From Thermus sp. LT1-2-5 (GTDB lineage Bacteria > Deinococcota > Deinococci > Deinococcales > Thermaceae), in NCBI RefSeq assembly GCF_040363165.1, contig NZ_BSRG01000004.1, positions 1-64,000 of the forward strand: a DNA stretch of 64,000 nt. The letters run 5' to 3'. Position 1 is the first letter of the stretch; every line of letters starts with the position of its first letter. Of this stretch, positions 40,797-50,728 are shown one piece after another. Under the pieces are notes generated by a model, which worked only from the letters and a program-made list of their open reading frames with translations, had not been told where the DNA came from and did no database searches. Made by a program: the position numbers and the translations under genes.

Positions 40797-42092
40797 CTAA
40801 AGCCTCACCTTTTCCTCTATCACCGCCTCCAGGTGGGCCCTTAGGGCTTTTAGGGGGATGCGGGTGAGGACGTCCGCCAGGTGGGCCTTCACCAAGAGCT
40901 CCTGGGCCAAGGTGCGGGGCAGGCCCCGGGACTGGAGGTAGAAAAGCTGCATCTCGTCCACGGGGGCGGTGGTGCTCCCGTGGGTGCAGCGCACGTCGTT
41001 AGCCCCGATTTCCAGCTGGGGGATGGAGTCCACCCGGGCGGTGGGGGAGAGGATGAGGTTGCGGTTGGCCTGGTAGGCGTCCGTCTTCTGCGCCCCCCGC
41101 TCCAGCTTGATGAGGCCGGAGAAGACCGCCCTGGCCTCGTCCTTCACCGCGCCCTTGTAGAGGAGGTCGCTTCGGGTGTGGTGCTCCACGTGGTGCTGCA
41201 GGGTGTAGTGGTCAAAATGCTGCCGCCCGTGGCCGAAGTAAAGCCCCAGCATCTCGCTTTCGCCGCCGGGGCCTAGGAGCTCCGAGGCCACCTCGCTGCG
41301 GGCGTAGGTGCCCCCCAGGTTCACCACCAGGTCGTTTAGCCCGGCGTCCCGCTCCAGGAGGGCCCGCTGGCGGTGGAAGTGCCACACCCCCTGGCCAAAG
41401 GTCTGGATGTGGGCGTGGCGGAGCTTGGCCCCGGGGCGGAGCACCATCTCCGTGGCGGAGAGGTGCAGGGTGGGGGCAAGGTCAGGGGAGAGGTACTCCT
41501 CGATGTAGGCGGCCTTGGCGTTGTCTTCCAGGAAGAGGAGGCTCCGCCCGGCGGAAGCTTTTTCCCCTTCCAAAAGCACCTTGAAGACCCCAAGGGGCTT
41601 TTCCACCTCCAGCCCCGCTGGCACGTAAAGGAAGGCCCCGTGGGTGAAGAGGGCGCTATTTTGCGCAGCGAATTTGTCCTCGGTGTAGACCCCGTGGAAG
41701 AGGGCGCTTTCCACCTTGGCCGGGTGGGTCTTTAGGGCCTCGGTCAAGGAGGTGAAGACGAGGCCTTTGGCCGCAAGTTCCTCGGGCACCTCGGCGTAGA
41801 CCAGGTCGGGCCCCACGAAGACCAAAAAGCCGGAGACGTCCGTCTTCTCCAGGCGGCGCCGCACCAGCTCGGGAAGCTCATTCCGGGAAAGCCTTAGGCC
41901 CCTGGGGGCTTCCACCTCTTGCTCCAAGGGGGCCTCGGAGAGGTCGGTGTAGCGCCAGTTCTCGTCCTTCTTGCTGGGGTAGGGGAGTTTGGCGAAGGCC
42001 TCGAGGGCCTTTAGCCTTTTTTCCAGAAGCCAGGCGGGCTCGCCTAGGGCCTGGGAAATGGCCTCCACCCGCGTCTTGTCCAGTACCTGCAT
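40797..42092 (-). CDS. sufD: Fe-S assembly scaffold protein SufD
   Basis: SufD forms the SufBC2D scaffold with SufB and SufC. The 431-residue protein shows the helical N-terminal part with PYPSKKDENWRYTDL and the beta-helix core ending in [30 protein letters not shown] 42092 is chosen because GAGGAGG is properly spaced upstream; a GTG-type longer frame to 42107 lacks this. It lies 58 bp after sufB. Confidence 0.95.
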   Translation of the reverse strand: MQVLDKTRVEAISQALGEPAWLLEKRLKALEAFAKLPYPSKKDENWRYTDLSEAPLEQEVEAPRGLRLSRNELPELVRRRLEKTDVSGFLVFVGPDLVYAEVPEELAAKGLVFTSLTEALKTHPAKVESALFHGVYTEDKFAAQNSALFTHGAFLYVPAGLEVEKPLGVFKVLLEGEKASAGRSLLFLEDNAKAAYIEEYLSPDLAPTLHLSATEMVLRPGAKLRHAHIQTFGQGVWHFHRQRALLERDAGLNDLVVNLGGTYARSEVASELLGPGGESEMLGLYFGHGRQHFDHYTLQHHVEHHTRSDLLYKGAVKDEARAVFSGLIKLERGAQKTDAYQANRNLILSPTARVDSIPQLEIGANDVRCTHGSTTAPVDEMQLFYLQSRGLPRTLAQELLVKAHLADVLTRIPLKALRAHLEAVIEEKVRL

Positions 42093-42150
42093 CCTGCCTC
42101 CTCGCAAAAGGGGAAGAGGCCTTTAGGCCCCTTCCCAAGGCCTTGGGCCT

Positions 42151-43557
42151 TTAGCCGACCGAGCCCTCCATCTCCAGCTCGATGAGCCGGTTGAGCTCCA
42201 CGGCGTACTCCAAGGGAAGCTCCTTGGCGATGGGCTCAATGAAGCCCCGGACGATGAGGGCCGCCGCCTCGTCCTCCTTGAGGCCCCGGGACTGGAGGTA
42301 GAAGATCTGCTCGTCGTTGATCTTGGACACCGTGGCCTCGTGCCCCACGTGGGCGGAGTCTTCCTCGATCTCGATGTAGGGGTAGGTGTCCGTGCGGCTT
42401 TCCGGGTCGATGAGGAGGGCGTCGCACTCCACGTTGGCCTTGGCGTGCTTGGCCCCGTCCAGGACCTTGACCAGGCCGCGGTAGCTGGCCCGGCCTTCGC
42501 CCTTGGAAATGCTCTTGGAAACAATGGTGCCCGAGGTGTGGGGGGCACCCAGGAGGATCTTGGCCCCGGTGTCCTGGTGCTGCCCGGTCTTGGCGAAGGC
42601 GATGGAGAGGATCTCCGTGCGGGCCCCGGGCTCCAGGAGGTAGCTGGAGGGGTACTTCATGGTGACCTTGGAGCCCAGGTTGCCGTCCAGCCACTCGTGG
42701 AAGGCGTCCCCGTAGACCAGGGCCCGCTGGGTCACCAGGTTGTACATGTTGGTGGACCAGTTCTGGATGGTGGTGTAGCGGCTCCTCGCCCCCCGCTTCA
42801 CCACGATCTCAATGACCCCGGTGTGGAGGCTTTCCGTGGAGTACATAGGGGCGGTGCAGCCCTCGATGTAGTGCACCTCCGCCCCCTCGTCCACGATGAT
42901 GAGGGTGCGCTCAAACTGGCCGAACTCGGGGGTGTTCACCCGGAAGTAGGCCTGCAAGGGGAGCTCCACTTTGACCCCCGGGGGCACGTAGACGAAGGAG
43001 CCCCCGGACCAGGCGGCGGAGTTCAGGGCGGCGAACTTGTTGTCCTCGGGGGGGACCACCTTGGCGAAGTACTCCTTGAAGAGGTCCTCGTACTTCTTCA
43101 TGCCCTCTTCAATGGCCACAAAGATGACCCCCTGCCGTTCCAGCTCCTCCCGCACCCGGTGGTAGACCATCTCCGAGTCGTACTGGGCTCCCACCCCGGC
43201 CAGCACCTTGCGCTCCGCCTCGGGGATGCCCAGGCGCTCGTAGGTTTTACGGATCTCCTCCGGGACCTCTTCCCAGCTCTTGGCGTCCCGCACCTCGGCG
43301 GGTTTTACGTAGTAGACGAGGTTGTCCAGGTCCAGGCCCGAGAGGTCGGGGCCCCAGGTGGGCATCGGCTTCTTCTGGAAGATTTCCAGGGCCCGCAGGC
43401 GGAACTTCAGCATCCACTCGGGCTCACCCTTGTGGTAGCTGATGGCCTCGATGACCCGGCGGGTAAGCCCCCGCTCGGCCACGAAGACCGGTTTAACCTC
43501 GTCCACGAAGTGGTACTTGTACTCCTCGCCAATGGTGCTCAGATCAATCTGGCTCAT
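42151..43557 (-). CDS. sufB: Fe-S assembly scaffold protein SufB
   Basis: This 468-residue beta-helix scaffold on which clusters form has the signatures [47 protein letters not shown] and [18 protein letters not shown] 43557 has AAAGGAGG upstream and overlaps the sufC stop as ATGA; the longer frame to 43587 lies inside sufC. Confidence 0.96.
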   Translation of the reverse strand: MSQIDLSTIGEEYKYHFVDEVKPVFVAERGLTRRVIEAISYHKGEPEWMLKFRLRALEIFQKKPMPTWGPDLSGLDLDNLVYYVKPAEVRDAKSWEEVPEEIRKTYERLGIPEAERKVLAGVGAQYDSEMVYHRVREELERQGVIFVAIEEGMKKYEDLFKEYFAKVVPPEDNKFAALNSAAWSGGSFVYVPPGVKVELPLQAYFRVNTPEFGQFERTLIIVDEGAEVHYIEGCTAPMYSTESLHTGVIEIVVKRGARSRYTTIQNWSTNMYNLVTQRALVYGDAFHEWLDGNLGSKVTMKYPSSYLLEPGARTEILSIAFAKTGQHQDTGAKILLGAPHTSGTIVSKSISKGEGRASYRGLVKVLDGAKHAKANVECDALLIDPESRTDTYPYIEIEEDSAHVGHEATVSKINDEQIFYLQSRGLKEDEAAALIVRGFIEPIAKELPLEYAVELNRLIELEMEGSVG

Positions 43558-44306
43558 GCCCCCTCCTTTACCCGTTCCCGCAGCCACTCGTACCCCTTGG
43601 CCTCCAGCTCTAAGGCGAGCTCGGGGCCGCCGGAGGTTACCACACGCCCATCCATCATCACGTGAACTTTATCGGGCTGGATGTAGTTCAGGATGCGCTG
43701 GTAGTGGGTGATGACCAAGGCGCCGAAGTTGGGTCCCCGCATGGCGTTCACGCCCCGGGCCACCACCTTAAGGGCGTCGATGTCTAGCCCCGAGTCCGTT
43801 TCGTCCAGCACCGCATAGCTGGGTTCCAGGACCAGAAGCTGCAGAATCTCGTTCCGCTTCTTCTCCCCGCCCGAGAAGCCGTCGTTGAGGTAGCGGGAGA
43901 GGTAGCTCTCGTCCCAATCCAGGATCTCCAGGGCCTTCTTCACCTTGCCCCAGAACTCCGCCACCCCCACCTCCCGGCCCAGCTTGGCCTGCAAGGCCAG
44001 GCGGAGGAAGTTGGCGATGGTCACCCCTGGCACCTCCACTGGGTACTGGAAGGCCAGGAACAGCCCTTTGCGGGCCCGCTCGTCCGGGGAAAGCTCCAGG
44101 ATGCTCTCCCCGTCCAGGAGGATGTCCCCCTTCTCCACCACGTACTCGGGGTCGCCGGCCAGGATCTTGCCCAGGGTGCTCTTGCCTGCCCCGTTGGGGC
44201 CCATGAGGGCGTGCACCTCTCCCTTGGGGACCACCAGGTTCACGCCCTTGAGGATGGTCTCGCCGTCAATGGAAGCCCAGAGGTCGCGGATTTCCAGCTG
44301 GTTCAT
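43554..44306 (-). CDS. sufC: Fe-S assembly ATPase SufC
   Basis: This 250-residue ABC-type ATPase drives the SufBCD scaffold. Walker A is [16 protein letters not shown] (about 37-52), the signature region reads [12 protein letters not shown], and Walker B is [14 protein letters not shown]. It is first in sufC-B-D and lies just downstream of a conserved-looking dyad at the predicted transcription start. Confidence 0.96.
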   Translation of the reverse strand: MNQLEIRDLWASIDGETILKGVNLVVPKGEVHALMGPNGAGKSTLGKILAGDPEYVVEKGDILLDGESILELSPDERARKGLFLAFQYPVEVPGVTIANFLRLALQAKLGREVGVAEFWGKVKKALEILDWDESYLSRYLNDGFSGGEKKRNEILQLLVLEPSYAVLDETDSGLDIDALKVVARGVNAMRGPNFGALVITHYQRILNYIQPDKVHVMMDGRVVTSGGPELALELEAKGYEWLRERVKEGA

Positions 44307-44335
44307 GCTTCTGCCTCCTAAGGCCGGGCCGCACC

Positions 44336-44389
44336 CTTACTGCGACCCGTTCGCAGTAAGAGTATAGCCCCTCCGCCTCCAAAAGTATA
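44336..44389 (-). promoter_or_regulatory. suf operon promoter with perfect 10-bp operator dyad
   Basis: TATACT (44361-44366, minus) ends right at the dyad CTTACTGCGA-N5-TCGCAGTAAG (44336-44360), so a protein bound there would cover the transcription start. A second TATACT lies at 44384-44389, exactly 17 nt upstream, where a -35 box would be expected. AGGAGG follows before sufC. The regulator is unknown. Confidence 0.6.
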
Positions 44390-44394
44390 GTGAT

Positions 44395-47157
44395 TTAGTC
44401 GGGATTTGCCAGGTGAAAGCCTAGGGCCTCGGGGAGGGCCAAGGGGCCAGGAGCAAGGCGGGTCTCCAGCTCGGGGCAGAAGCGACCGAGGGCGCGGCCA
44501 AGCTGGAAGCGGAAAGGTTCGGGTAGGCTTCCTTGGCGGGCCTCGGAGAGCTTCTGCCAAGCGGCCTCCCGTTCCCCAAGCCCCAAAAGGGCCAGCACCT
44601 CCACGGCTCGAGCCTGGGCCAAAAGGCCGGGGTCCTCCAAGGGGGGGAGGGCCACGATCTGAGCCAGGGCCTCGCCGAAGCTCCCTTCCCGGGCCAGGGC
44701 CTCGGCGTAGCCTAGGCGGGCCTGGGCCCTAAGGTAGGGGTTTTCCAGGCCCAGGAGAGGTTTGAGCAGGGCGCGGCCTTCCTCAGGGGGGAGGAGGAGG
44801 GCGAGGAGGCTCGCCGTATCCAGGCGCAAGGCGGTGTAACGGTCCGTAGCCTCCTCCGGGATTTCCCAGAGGAGGTCCTGGAGGAGGCGGAAGGCGGTGG
44901 GGGCGGAAAGCCCCCCTAGAAACGGGGCCCGGTAGGGCTGGCCCGTCTCCAGGAGGAGGTAGGCGGCCCCCAAGCGGAAGAGCGTACGCAGGTGGCGGTA
45001 GCGGGCCTCCTTGGGGCGCTCGCGGGTGGTGCGGAAGTAGGCCTCGGCCCGCCGGAGGTAGCCCAAGGCTTCAAAGGCCCGGCCCCGGGCGGCCTCGAGG
45101 ATCCCCGCCTCGCTTTCCACCCGGGCCCGGGTAAAGGGGTCTTCCGCCTCCGCCAGGGCCTTTTGGATAGCGGCTTCCGCCTCGCCGTAGCGGCCCAGGC
45201 GCCGAAGAAGGGTGGCGTAGCGGGCCCGCACCCGGGCCACCTCGTCCTTGGGAGCCCCGGCTTCCTCCAGAAACCTTAGGCCCTCCGCCATGCGGCCCTC
45301 CGCCTCCAAGCGGCCCAGGCGCATGAGGAGGTCCCCCATCTGGTAGCGGGCCCGGCCCAAGAGGAGGGGGTCGTGGCCCACCTGGGCCAAGGCGGCCAGG
45401 GCCTCCTCGTAGCGACCCAGGTCCTTGGCCACCAGGCCCCGCCAAAGCTGCACCCGGTCCCGTAAAAAAGGCGCTACGGGCAGGCCCTCCGCCTCCTCCA
45501 CCAGCTTGGCCGCCTTCTCGTAATCCCCCTTCCAGCGCTCCACCGCTGCCATGACCAGAAGGCCCTCCGCCTGGGCGGTCTCGTCCAGGTGGAGGAGGTC
45601 CTCCTTGGGGGGTAAAAGCTCCTCTGCCTCCCGATAAAGGGCGGCGTCCGCCTTGGCCTCCGCCCCCTTGATGCGGGCCCAGGTGCGTAAAGCGGGGTCT
45701 TCCGCCTGGGAAAGGACCTTTAGCGCCTCTTCCGCCTCCGGGTGAGCGTACTGGCCCAGGACAGCCCGGTAGCGCACCACCACTGCCGCCAAAGCCTTTA
45801 GGTCTTCCTTTGGCCAGGTTTGGGCTTCTGGCCAAAGGCCTGGTAGGAGGGCTAGGCGGGCGGGATCTTCTTGTAATAGTTCCAGAAGTATCTTCCGCTC
45901 CCCGGCTTTGTGGGCGTGGTAGAGCCTGCGGAAGAGACTTTCCTTGGGGAAGTATTCCAGGGCGAGGCGGTGGAGCTCCTGGGGGGCCTCCTCGGGGAGG
46001 AAGGTGCGCAGCGAGGGGCGCACCAAGCCTTCCCCTACCCAGTCCAGAAGGGCCCGCTCCGCCTGGGAAAGCTTCTCCAGGGGGCGCCCCAAGGCCTTTT
46101 CCAGAAGCTCCAAGGGAAAGGCGGGGTCGGCCTCGGGGCTAAAGGCGGCGAGGGCCTGGAGGAGGGGTCTTAGGGTGGGGTCGTCCTGGATGGGGGTTTT
46201 GGGATCGTGCTTGGCCGCTTCCAGGAGGACCAGACGGGAGAGTTCCCCGAAGTTGCGGCCTGCCTGGTTCACCAGGGCCTCGAGGCGTTCCGGGGGTAGG
46301 TGGGGAAGGCGCTCCCGCACGAAGCGGCGGGCTTCTTCCCGACTCGGCGGGGAAAGGGGCTGGTAGGGGAGGGTGGGGGGTGGTTCGGAGAGGGCGGCTA
46401 GGTAAGGCGCCTGCAGGGCCTTGAGGAAGGGTTCAAGCCAGGCCGAAAGGCTCCGTTTGCTCCCGTCTGGCCCCCGCAAGGGGAGGCCTTCCAGGGTTCC
46501 TTCCGCCTCGGCCCGAAGCAGCACAGGCCGCCCCCGCCTGTTCAGGGCCCGGGCCAAGAGGGTCAGAACCTCTTGCGCCAGGGCCCCTTGCAAGATGTAA
46601 GGCTGGGTGGGGGAAAGCTGGGCCAAAAGCCCCCGCACCTCCTCGCCCACCCCTAAGGTTTCCGCCAAGGGTACCAGGGCCTGGGCCAGTTCCCCCCCCA
46701 GGTTGAGGAGCACGGGCTCCCTTCCTGGCAAGGCGGAAAGGGCCCGGGCCAGGGCGGAAAGGAGGACGCCTTTGCCGGTGGCCGGACCCCCCACCACCAC
46801 CATCTGGGGCCGGCCTCCCGCCTCCAGCTCCTTGAGGAAACGGCGGAAAATGCGCCGCTTGTCCCGGCCCAAAGCTTTGCGGGCGCTTTCCAAGAAGAGC
46901 TCCGCTGGCGGAGGCGGAGGGTTGAAGCCAGCCTCCCGGTAGAGGTCGGCGATGACCCCGTAGAGGCGCTCCTTCTCCTCGGGGCTTCCCAAGTCCTTGT
47001 AGAGGATGTTGCGCACAGTGCCGGCCCTGCCGCCCCGTTCGGTCATGAGGGCCTCGAGCCAGCGCAAGGACCCCCGCTTACCCCGGTGGTCCCGGCCCCG
47101 GAGGTGGGGCCTTAGCTCCTCCAGGTAGCGGAGCCAGGGTGTAGGTGCTTCGGCCAT
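44395..47157 (-). CDS. Large P-loop ATPase with C-terminal TPR array
   Basis: The 920-residue protein has a basic N-terminal region (about 1-110), a P-loop at 123-130 (GGPATGKG) followed by an AAA/STAND-like ATPase part to about 300, a helical winged region (to about 420), and a long alpha-solenoid of TPR-type repeats (about 450-900; for example YRAVLGQYAHPEAEEALKVL and ARYATLLRRLGRYGEAEAAI). The layout resembles STAND signalling ATPases such as MalT. No effector or DNA-binding domain is recognised. It ends about 30 bp before the suf promoter. Confidence 0.7.
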   Translation of the reverse strand: MAEAPTPWLRYLEELRPHLRGRDHRGKRGSLRWLEALMTERGGRAGTVRNILYKDLGSPEEKERLYGVIADLYREAGFNPPPPPAELFLESARKALGRDKRRIFRRFLKELEAGGRPQMVVVGGPATGKGVLLSALARALSALPGREPVLLNLGGELAQALVPLAETLGVGEEVRGLLAQLSPTQPYILQGALAQEVLTLLARALNRRGRPVLLRAEAEGTLEGLPLRGPDGSKRSLSAWLEPFLKALQAPYLAALSEPPPTLPYQPLSPPSREEARRFVRERLPHLPPERLEALVNQAGRNFGELSRLVLLEAAKHDPKTPIQDDPTLRPLLQALAAFSPEADPAFPLELLEKALGRPLEKLSQAERALLDWVGEGLVRPSLRTFLPEEAPQELHRLALEYFPKESLFRRLYHAHKAGERKILLELLQEDPARLALLPGLWPEAQTWPKEDLKALAAVVVRYRAVLGQYAHPEAEEALKVLSQAEDPALRTWARIKGAEAKADAALYREAEELLPPKEDLLHLDETAQAEGLLVMAAVERWKGDYEKAAKLVEEAEGLPVAPFLRDRVQLWRGLVAKDLGRYEEALAALAQVGHDPLLLGRARYQMGDLLMRLGRLEAEGRMAEGLRFLEEAGAPKDEVARVRARYATLLRRLGRYGEAEAAIQKALAEAEDPFTRARVESEAGILEAARGRAFEALGYLRRAEAYFRTTRERPKEARYRHLRTLFRLGAAYLLLETGQPYRAPFLGGLSAPTAFRLLQDLLWEIPEEATDRYTALRLDTASLLALLLPPEEGRALLKPLLGLENPYLRAQARLGYAEALAREGSFGEALAQIVALPPLEDPGLLAQARAVEVLALLGLGEREAAWQKLSEARQGSLPEPFRFQLGRALGRFCPELETRLAPGPLALPEALGFHLANPD

Positions 47158-47169
47158 AGTATCTACACC

Positions 47170-47199
47170 ATTTTAACTGAGTCTCTCTGGTTTTTACAA
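47170..47199 (-). promoter_or_regulatory. Promoter of the P-loop/TPR gene
   Basis: TTGTAA (47194-47199) / 18 nt / TAAAAT (47170-47175) on the minus strand, 12 nt before the ATG; no ribosome-binding site is evident. Confidence 0.5.
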
Positions 47200-47205
47200 G
47201 CAAAT

Positions 47206-47230
47206 GGCCGCCCCCTGCAAAGGGGCGGCC
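47206..47230 (-). terminator. Terminator after isocitrate lyase
   Basis: GGCCGCCCC and GGGGCGGCC form a perfect 9-bp stem with a 7-nt loop after the aceA stop. The following T-run is weak (ATTTGCTTG). Confidence 0.65.
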
Positions 47231-47245
47231 TAAAGTAGGGTTCCC

Positions 47246-48562
47246 TTAGTGGACCGGCTCGTTGAACTGGGCCTCCTCCGTGGAGCCCTTCAGGGCCAGG
47301 GTGGAGGCCTGCCCTTGGGTTAGGGCCAGGACCACCTCGTCGAAGTAGCCCGCCCCCACCTCCCGCTGGTGCTTGACGGCGGTGAAGCCCTGGGCTTGGG
47401 CCAGGAACTCCTTCTGCTGGAGCTCCACGAAGGCGGGCATGCCCCGGGCCTTGTAGCCCTTGGCCAGCTCCCAGGTGTAGTAGTTCAGGGTGTGCCAGCC
47501 CGCCAGGGTGATGAACTGGAACTTGTAGCCCATCTCCCCCAGCTCCCGGTTGAACTTGGCGATGGTTTCGTCGTCCAGGAACTTCTTCCAGTTGAAGGAG
47601 GGGGAGAGGTTGTAGGCGAGAAGCTTGTCGGGGAACTCCCGCTTCACCGCCTCGGCGAACTTGCGGGCCTCCTCCAGGTCGGGCTTGGAGGTTTCCATCC
47701 AGATGACGTCAGCGTAGGGGGCGTAGGCCAGGGCCCGGGCGATACCCGCCTCGATCCCGTTCTTCACCCGGTAGAAGCCCTCGGGGGTGCGCTCGTCCTT
47801 AAGGATGAAGGGGCGGTCGCGCTCGTCGATGTCGCTGGTGATGAGGGTGGCGGCCTCGGCGTCGGTGCGGGCGATGATCACCGTGGGCACCCCCATGACG
47901 TCCGCCGCCAGGCGGGCCGCCTGCAGGGTGCGGATGTGCTGGGAGGTGGGCACCAGGACCTTGCCCCCCAGGTGGCCGCACTTCTTTTCCGAGGCCAGCT
48001 GGTCCTCGTAGTGGATGCCGGCGGCCCCCGCCTCGATCATGGCCTTGGTGAGCTCAAAGACGTTGAGGGCTCCACCAAAGCCCGCCTCGGCGTCGGCCAC
48101 GATGGGCACGTACCAGTCCCGGCTCACCTTGCCCTCAGAGCGCTCGATCTGGTCGGCCCGCATGAGGGCGTTGTTGATGCGCTTCACGATTTGGGGCACG
48201 GAGTTGTAGGGGTAGAGGGACTGGTCGGGGTAGGTCTGCCAGGCCAGGTTGGCGTCCGCCGCCACCTGCCAGCCGGAGAGGTAGATGGCCTCGAGGCCCG
48301 CCCGCACCATCTGCACCGCCATGGCCCCGGTGTAGGCGCCAAAGGTGTGGACGTAAGGGCGCTCGTGGAGGAGCCGCCAGAGCTTTTCCGCCCCCCGTTT
48401 GGCCAGGGTGTGCTCTATGGGGATACTGGGCCTGAGGCGCACCACGTCCTCGGGCCGATAGTCCCGCTTCACCCCCTTCCACCGGGGGTTGGTCGCCCAC
48501 TCCCGCCTAAGGGCCTCCGCCTCTTCCCGCATCTCCGGGGTCAGCATGCTGAGGGGTTCCAC
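47246..48562 (-). CDS. aceA: Isocitrate lyase
   Basis: AceA splits isocitrate to glyoxylate and succinate in the glyoxylate shunt. The 438-residue protein has the catalytic [16 protein letters not shown] loop near residue 188, GDADTGFG-like [32 protein letters not shown], and the C-terminal active-site strand [11 protein letters not shown]. Start GTG 48562 is chosen because GGAGGTGGAAGC precedes it directly; an ATG five codons later is the alternative. Malate synthase is not in the window. Confidence 0.95.
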   Translation of the reverse strand: MEPLSMLTPEMREEAEALRREWATNPRWKGVKRDYRPEDVVRLRPSIPIEHTLAKRGAEKLWRLLHERPYVHTFGAYTGAMAVQMVRAGLEAIYLSGWQVAADANLAWQTYPDQSLYPYNSVPQIVKRINNALMRADQIERSEGKVSRDWYVPIVADAEAGFGGALNVFELTKAMIEAGAAGIHYEDQLASEKKCGHLGGKVLVPTSQHIRTLQAARLAADVMGVPTVIIARTDAEAATLITSDIDERDRPFILKDERTPEGFYRVKNGIEAGIARALAYAPYADVIWMETSKPDLEEARKFAEAVKREFPDKLLAYNLSPSFNWKKFLDDETIAKFNRELGEMGYKFQFITLAGWHTLNYYTWELAKGYKARGMPAFVELQQKEFLAQAQGFTAVKHQREVGAGYFDEVVLALTQGQASTLALKGSTEEAQFNEPVH

Positions 48563-48601
48563 GCTTCCACCTCCGAGGACCAGTCTGGAGTCTGGAAGAA
48601 G

Positions 48602-48653
48602 TTTGGTGTAGTGTGTAAGGCCCGGAGGCCCACACGGGCCTTTGGTGTGAACG
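48602..48653. promoter_or_regulatory. Possible operator upstream of aceA
   Basis: An inverted repeat AAGGCCCG (48617-48624) / CGGGCCTT (48635-48642) is flanked by two copies of TTTGGTGT (48602, 48641). There is no T-run, so this is more likely a regulatory site than a terminator. The promoter itself is not clear. Confidence 0.35.
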
Positions 48654-48669
48654 AGGGTTTTCTACACCG

Positions 48670-50001
48670 CTAGCGAGCCTGCTGGGCGGCGATGAGGAGG
48701 GGGTCCCAGACGGGGCTATAGGGGGGCGCATAGGCCAGGTCCAGGGCCAGGAGGTCCTCGAGGGTGCTCCCGCGGTGGAGGAGGGCGGCCAGGACATCCA
48801 CCCGGAGGGCCCCGTGCCCGTGGGCCACCACCGCGCCCCCCAAAAGCCTCTCCGTCCCCTCCTCGTACACCAGCTCCACCCAAAGGGGCGCGCTTCCCGG
48901 GTAGTAGTGGGCCCCGTCCCGGCTTTGGATGAAGACCTTCTTGGCCCGGTACCCCTCCTTCAGGGCGGCCTCTAAGGAGAGCCCCGTGGTGGCCACCGCC
49001 AGGCCGAAGGCCTTGAAGATGGCCGTGCCCACCACCCCGTGAAAGCGGGCTTCCTTGCCGGCGATGACGCTTCCTGCGGTGCGGCCATGCTTGTTGGCCA
49101 CGTCGCCCAGGGGAAGCCAGTAGGGGCGCTTAAGCACCTGGTGGAAGCTTTCCGCCACATCTCCGGCGGCGAAAACCCCATCCAGGTTGGTGCGCATCCG
49201 GTGGTCGGTGGCGATGGCCCCCGTGGGCCCTAGGGCCACCCCCATGGCCTGGGCCAGTTCGGTGTTGGGCCGCACCCCCGTGGCCACCAGGACCAGATCC
49301 GCCGGCACCACCCCCTCCGAGGTCTCCACCGCCTCCACCCGGCCTGCGCCCCTTAGGGCCAGGACCCGCACCCCGGTCCAGACCTCCACCCCGTGGCGTT
49401 CCAGCTCCTTTCTGAGGAGGGTTCCCACCTCCTCGTCCCAGTGGGGCAGGGGGCGTTCCTTGGCCTCCAGGAGGGTGACCTCGAGGCCCCGCTTGCGGAA
49501 GGCCTCCGCCACCTCGAGGCCGATGTACCCCGCCCCCAGGATGGCGGCCCGCCGGGCCCCTTCCAGAGCTTTCAGAAGCCGCTCCCCGTCCTCCATGCTC
49601 CTCAGGGTGTAGACCCCTGCCTGCTCCGTGCCGGGAATGGGGGGGATGCTGGGCCTGGCGCCCGTGGCCAGGACCAGGTACTCGTAACGGTCTTGGAAGG
49701 TACGCCCCTCCCGGTGATCGAACACCGTGAGGACCCGGCCCAAAGGGTCTATGTCCACTACCTCGTGGTGGGTGTGGACCACGACCCCTTGCTTGCGAAA
49801 CTCCTCCGGGGTGCGGGCGACCAGCTTGGAGAGGCTTGGGATCTCCCCCGAGAGCACATACGGCAGGCCGCAGGCCCCGTAGGAAACCCATCCAGACTTC
49901 TCGTAGACCACCACCTCCAGCTCGGGATTTTCCCGCTTGGCCTTGGCAGCGGCGGAAGCGCCTCCCGCCACCCCGCCCACCACCACCATGCGCTTGCCCA
50001 T
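48670..50001 (-). CDS. CoA-disulfide reductase-type FAD oxidoreductase
   Basis: This 443-residue member of the single-cysteine pyridine nucleotide-disulfide reductases has the FAD fingerprint VVVGGVAGGASAAAKAKR, the redox cysteine in VSYGACGLPYVLSG (near residue 43), and a second dinucleotide fold (AAILGAGYIGLEVAEAF). The SYGxCGLPY motif is that of CoA-disulfide reductases and related NADH oxidases. ATG 50001 is preferred; the frame to 50034 adds only a short nonconserved leader. No ribosome-binding site is visible. Probably upstream in one unit with aceA. Confidence 0.88.
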   Translation of the reverse strand: MGKRMVVVGGVAGGASAAAKAKRENPELEVVVYEKSGWVSYGACGLPYVLSGEIPSLSKLVARTPEEFRKQGVVVHTHHEVVDIDPLGRVLTVFDHREGRTFQDRYEYLVLATGARPSIPPIPGTEQAGVYTLRSMEDGERLLKALEGARRAAILGAGYIGLEVAEAFRKRGLEVTLLEAKERPLPHWDEEVGTLLRKELERHGVEVWTGVRVLALRGAGRVEAVETSEGVVPADLVLVATGVRPNTELAQAMGVALGPTGAIATDHRMRTNLDGVFAAGDVAESFHQVLKRPYWLPLGDVANKHGRTAGSVIAGKEARFHGVVGTAIFKAFGLAVATTGLSLEAALKEGYRAKKVFIQSRDGAHYYPGSAPLWVELVYEEGTERLLGGAVVAHGHGALRVDVLAALLHRGSTLEDLLALDLAYAPPYSPVWDPLLIAAQQAR

Positions 50002-50044
50002 GGGGGGTATTTTGCCACAAGGGGCTTGGGCCAAGTGTCCCGGT

Positions 50045-50728
50045 CTACGGCGCCTTCCAGGGTACCTCTTCCCGAAAGAGCCTTCCCCCCCTCAGGTGGA
50101 GGATGCGCTCCGCCCGGGCGGCCAGTTCCAGATCGTGGGTTACCAGGATGAGGGTGCGCTCCTTCCCCGCCTGGAAGAGGAGGGCCGCCACCTGCTCCTT
50201 GGACTCGGCGTCCAGGTTGCCCGTGGGCTCGTCGGCGAAGAGGATGGGGGGGTCCAGGGCCAGGGCCCGGGCCAGGGCCACCCGTTGCTGTTCCCCGCCG
50301 GAAAGGCGGCTCGGGAGGTGGTGGGCCCGGGGGGAAAGCCCCACCCCGTCCAAAAGCTCCAGGGCCCGGGAGCGCCTTTTGGCGGGGGGCCAGCCCGCAA
50401 GGAGGAGGGGGAAGGCCACGTTTTCCCAAGCGGTCAGGGTGGGGATGAGGTTCCACTGCTGGAAGACGAAGCCCATGTGCCTAAGGCGCGCCTCCGCCCG
50501 CTCGTCCTCGGAAAGGCGGTGGAGAGGGGTTTCCCCCAGGTAGACCCCACCTTCCGTGGGCAGGTCCAGCCCGGCGAGGAGGTTGAGGAGGGTGGTCTTG
50601 CCGCTTCCTGAAGGCCCCACCACCGCCGTGGCTCCTTGGGGGAAGGCGTAGGTGAAGCCTTGGAGGGCCACCACCTCCTTCTCCCCTTGCCGGTAGCGCT
50701 TGGTCAGGTTCTCGGCCCGAAGCATCAC
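50045..50728 (-). CDS. ABC transporter ATP-binding protein (MacB/LolD type)
   Basis: This 227-residue ATPase has Walker A GPSGSGKTTLLNLLAG (about 36-51), signature LSGGEQQRVALARALA, and Walker B ILFADEPTGNLD, the LolD/MacB hallmark. It overlaps the permease by 4 bp and together they form an exporter or mechanotransmitter rather than an importer, as no binding protein is encoded. Confidence 0.92.
   Translation of the reverse strand: MMLRAENLTKRYRQGEKEVVALQGFTYAFPQGATAVVGPSGSGKTTLLNLLAGLDLPTEGGVYLGETPLHRLSEDERAEARLRHMGFVFQQWNLIPTLTAWENVAFPLLLAGWPPAKRRSRALELLDGVGLSPRAHHLPSRLSGGEQQRVALARALALDPPILFADEPTGNLDAESKEQVAALLFQAGKERTLILVTHDLELAARAERILHLRGGRLFREEVPWKAP

Noticed and set aside
42340-43665. 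441-aa open frame on the plus strand opposite sufB
   Set aside because: Antisense to the highly conserved SufB; composition is that of a shadow frame.
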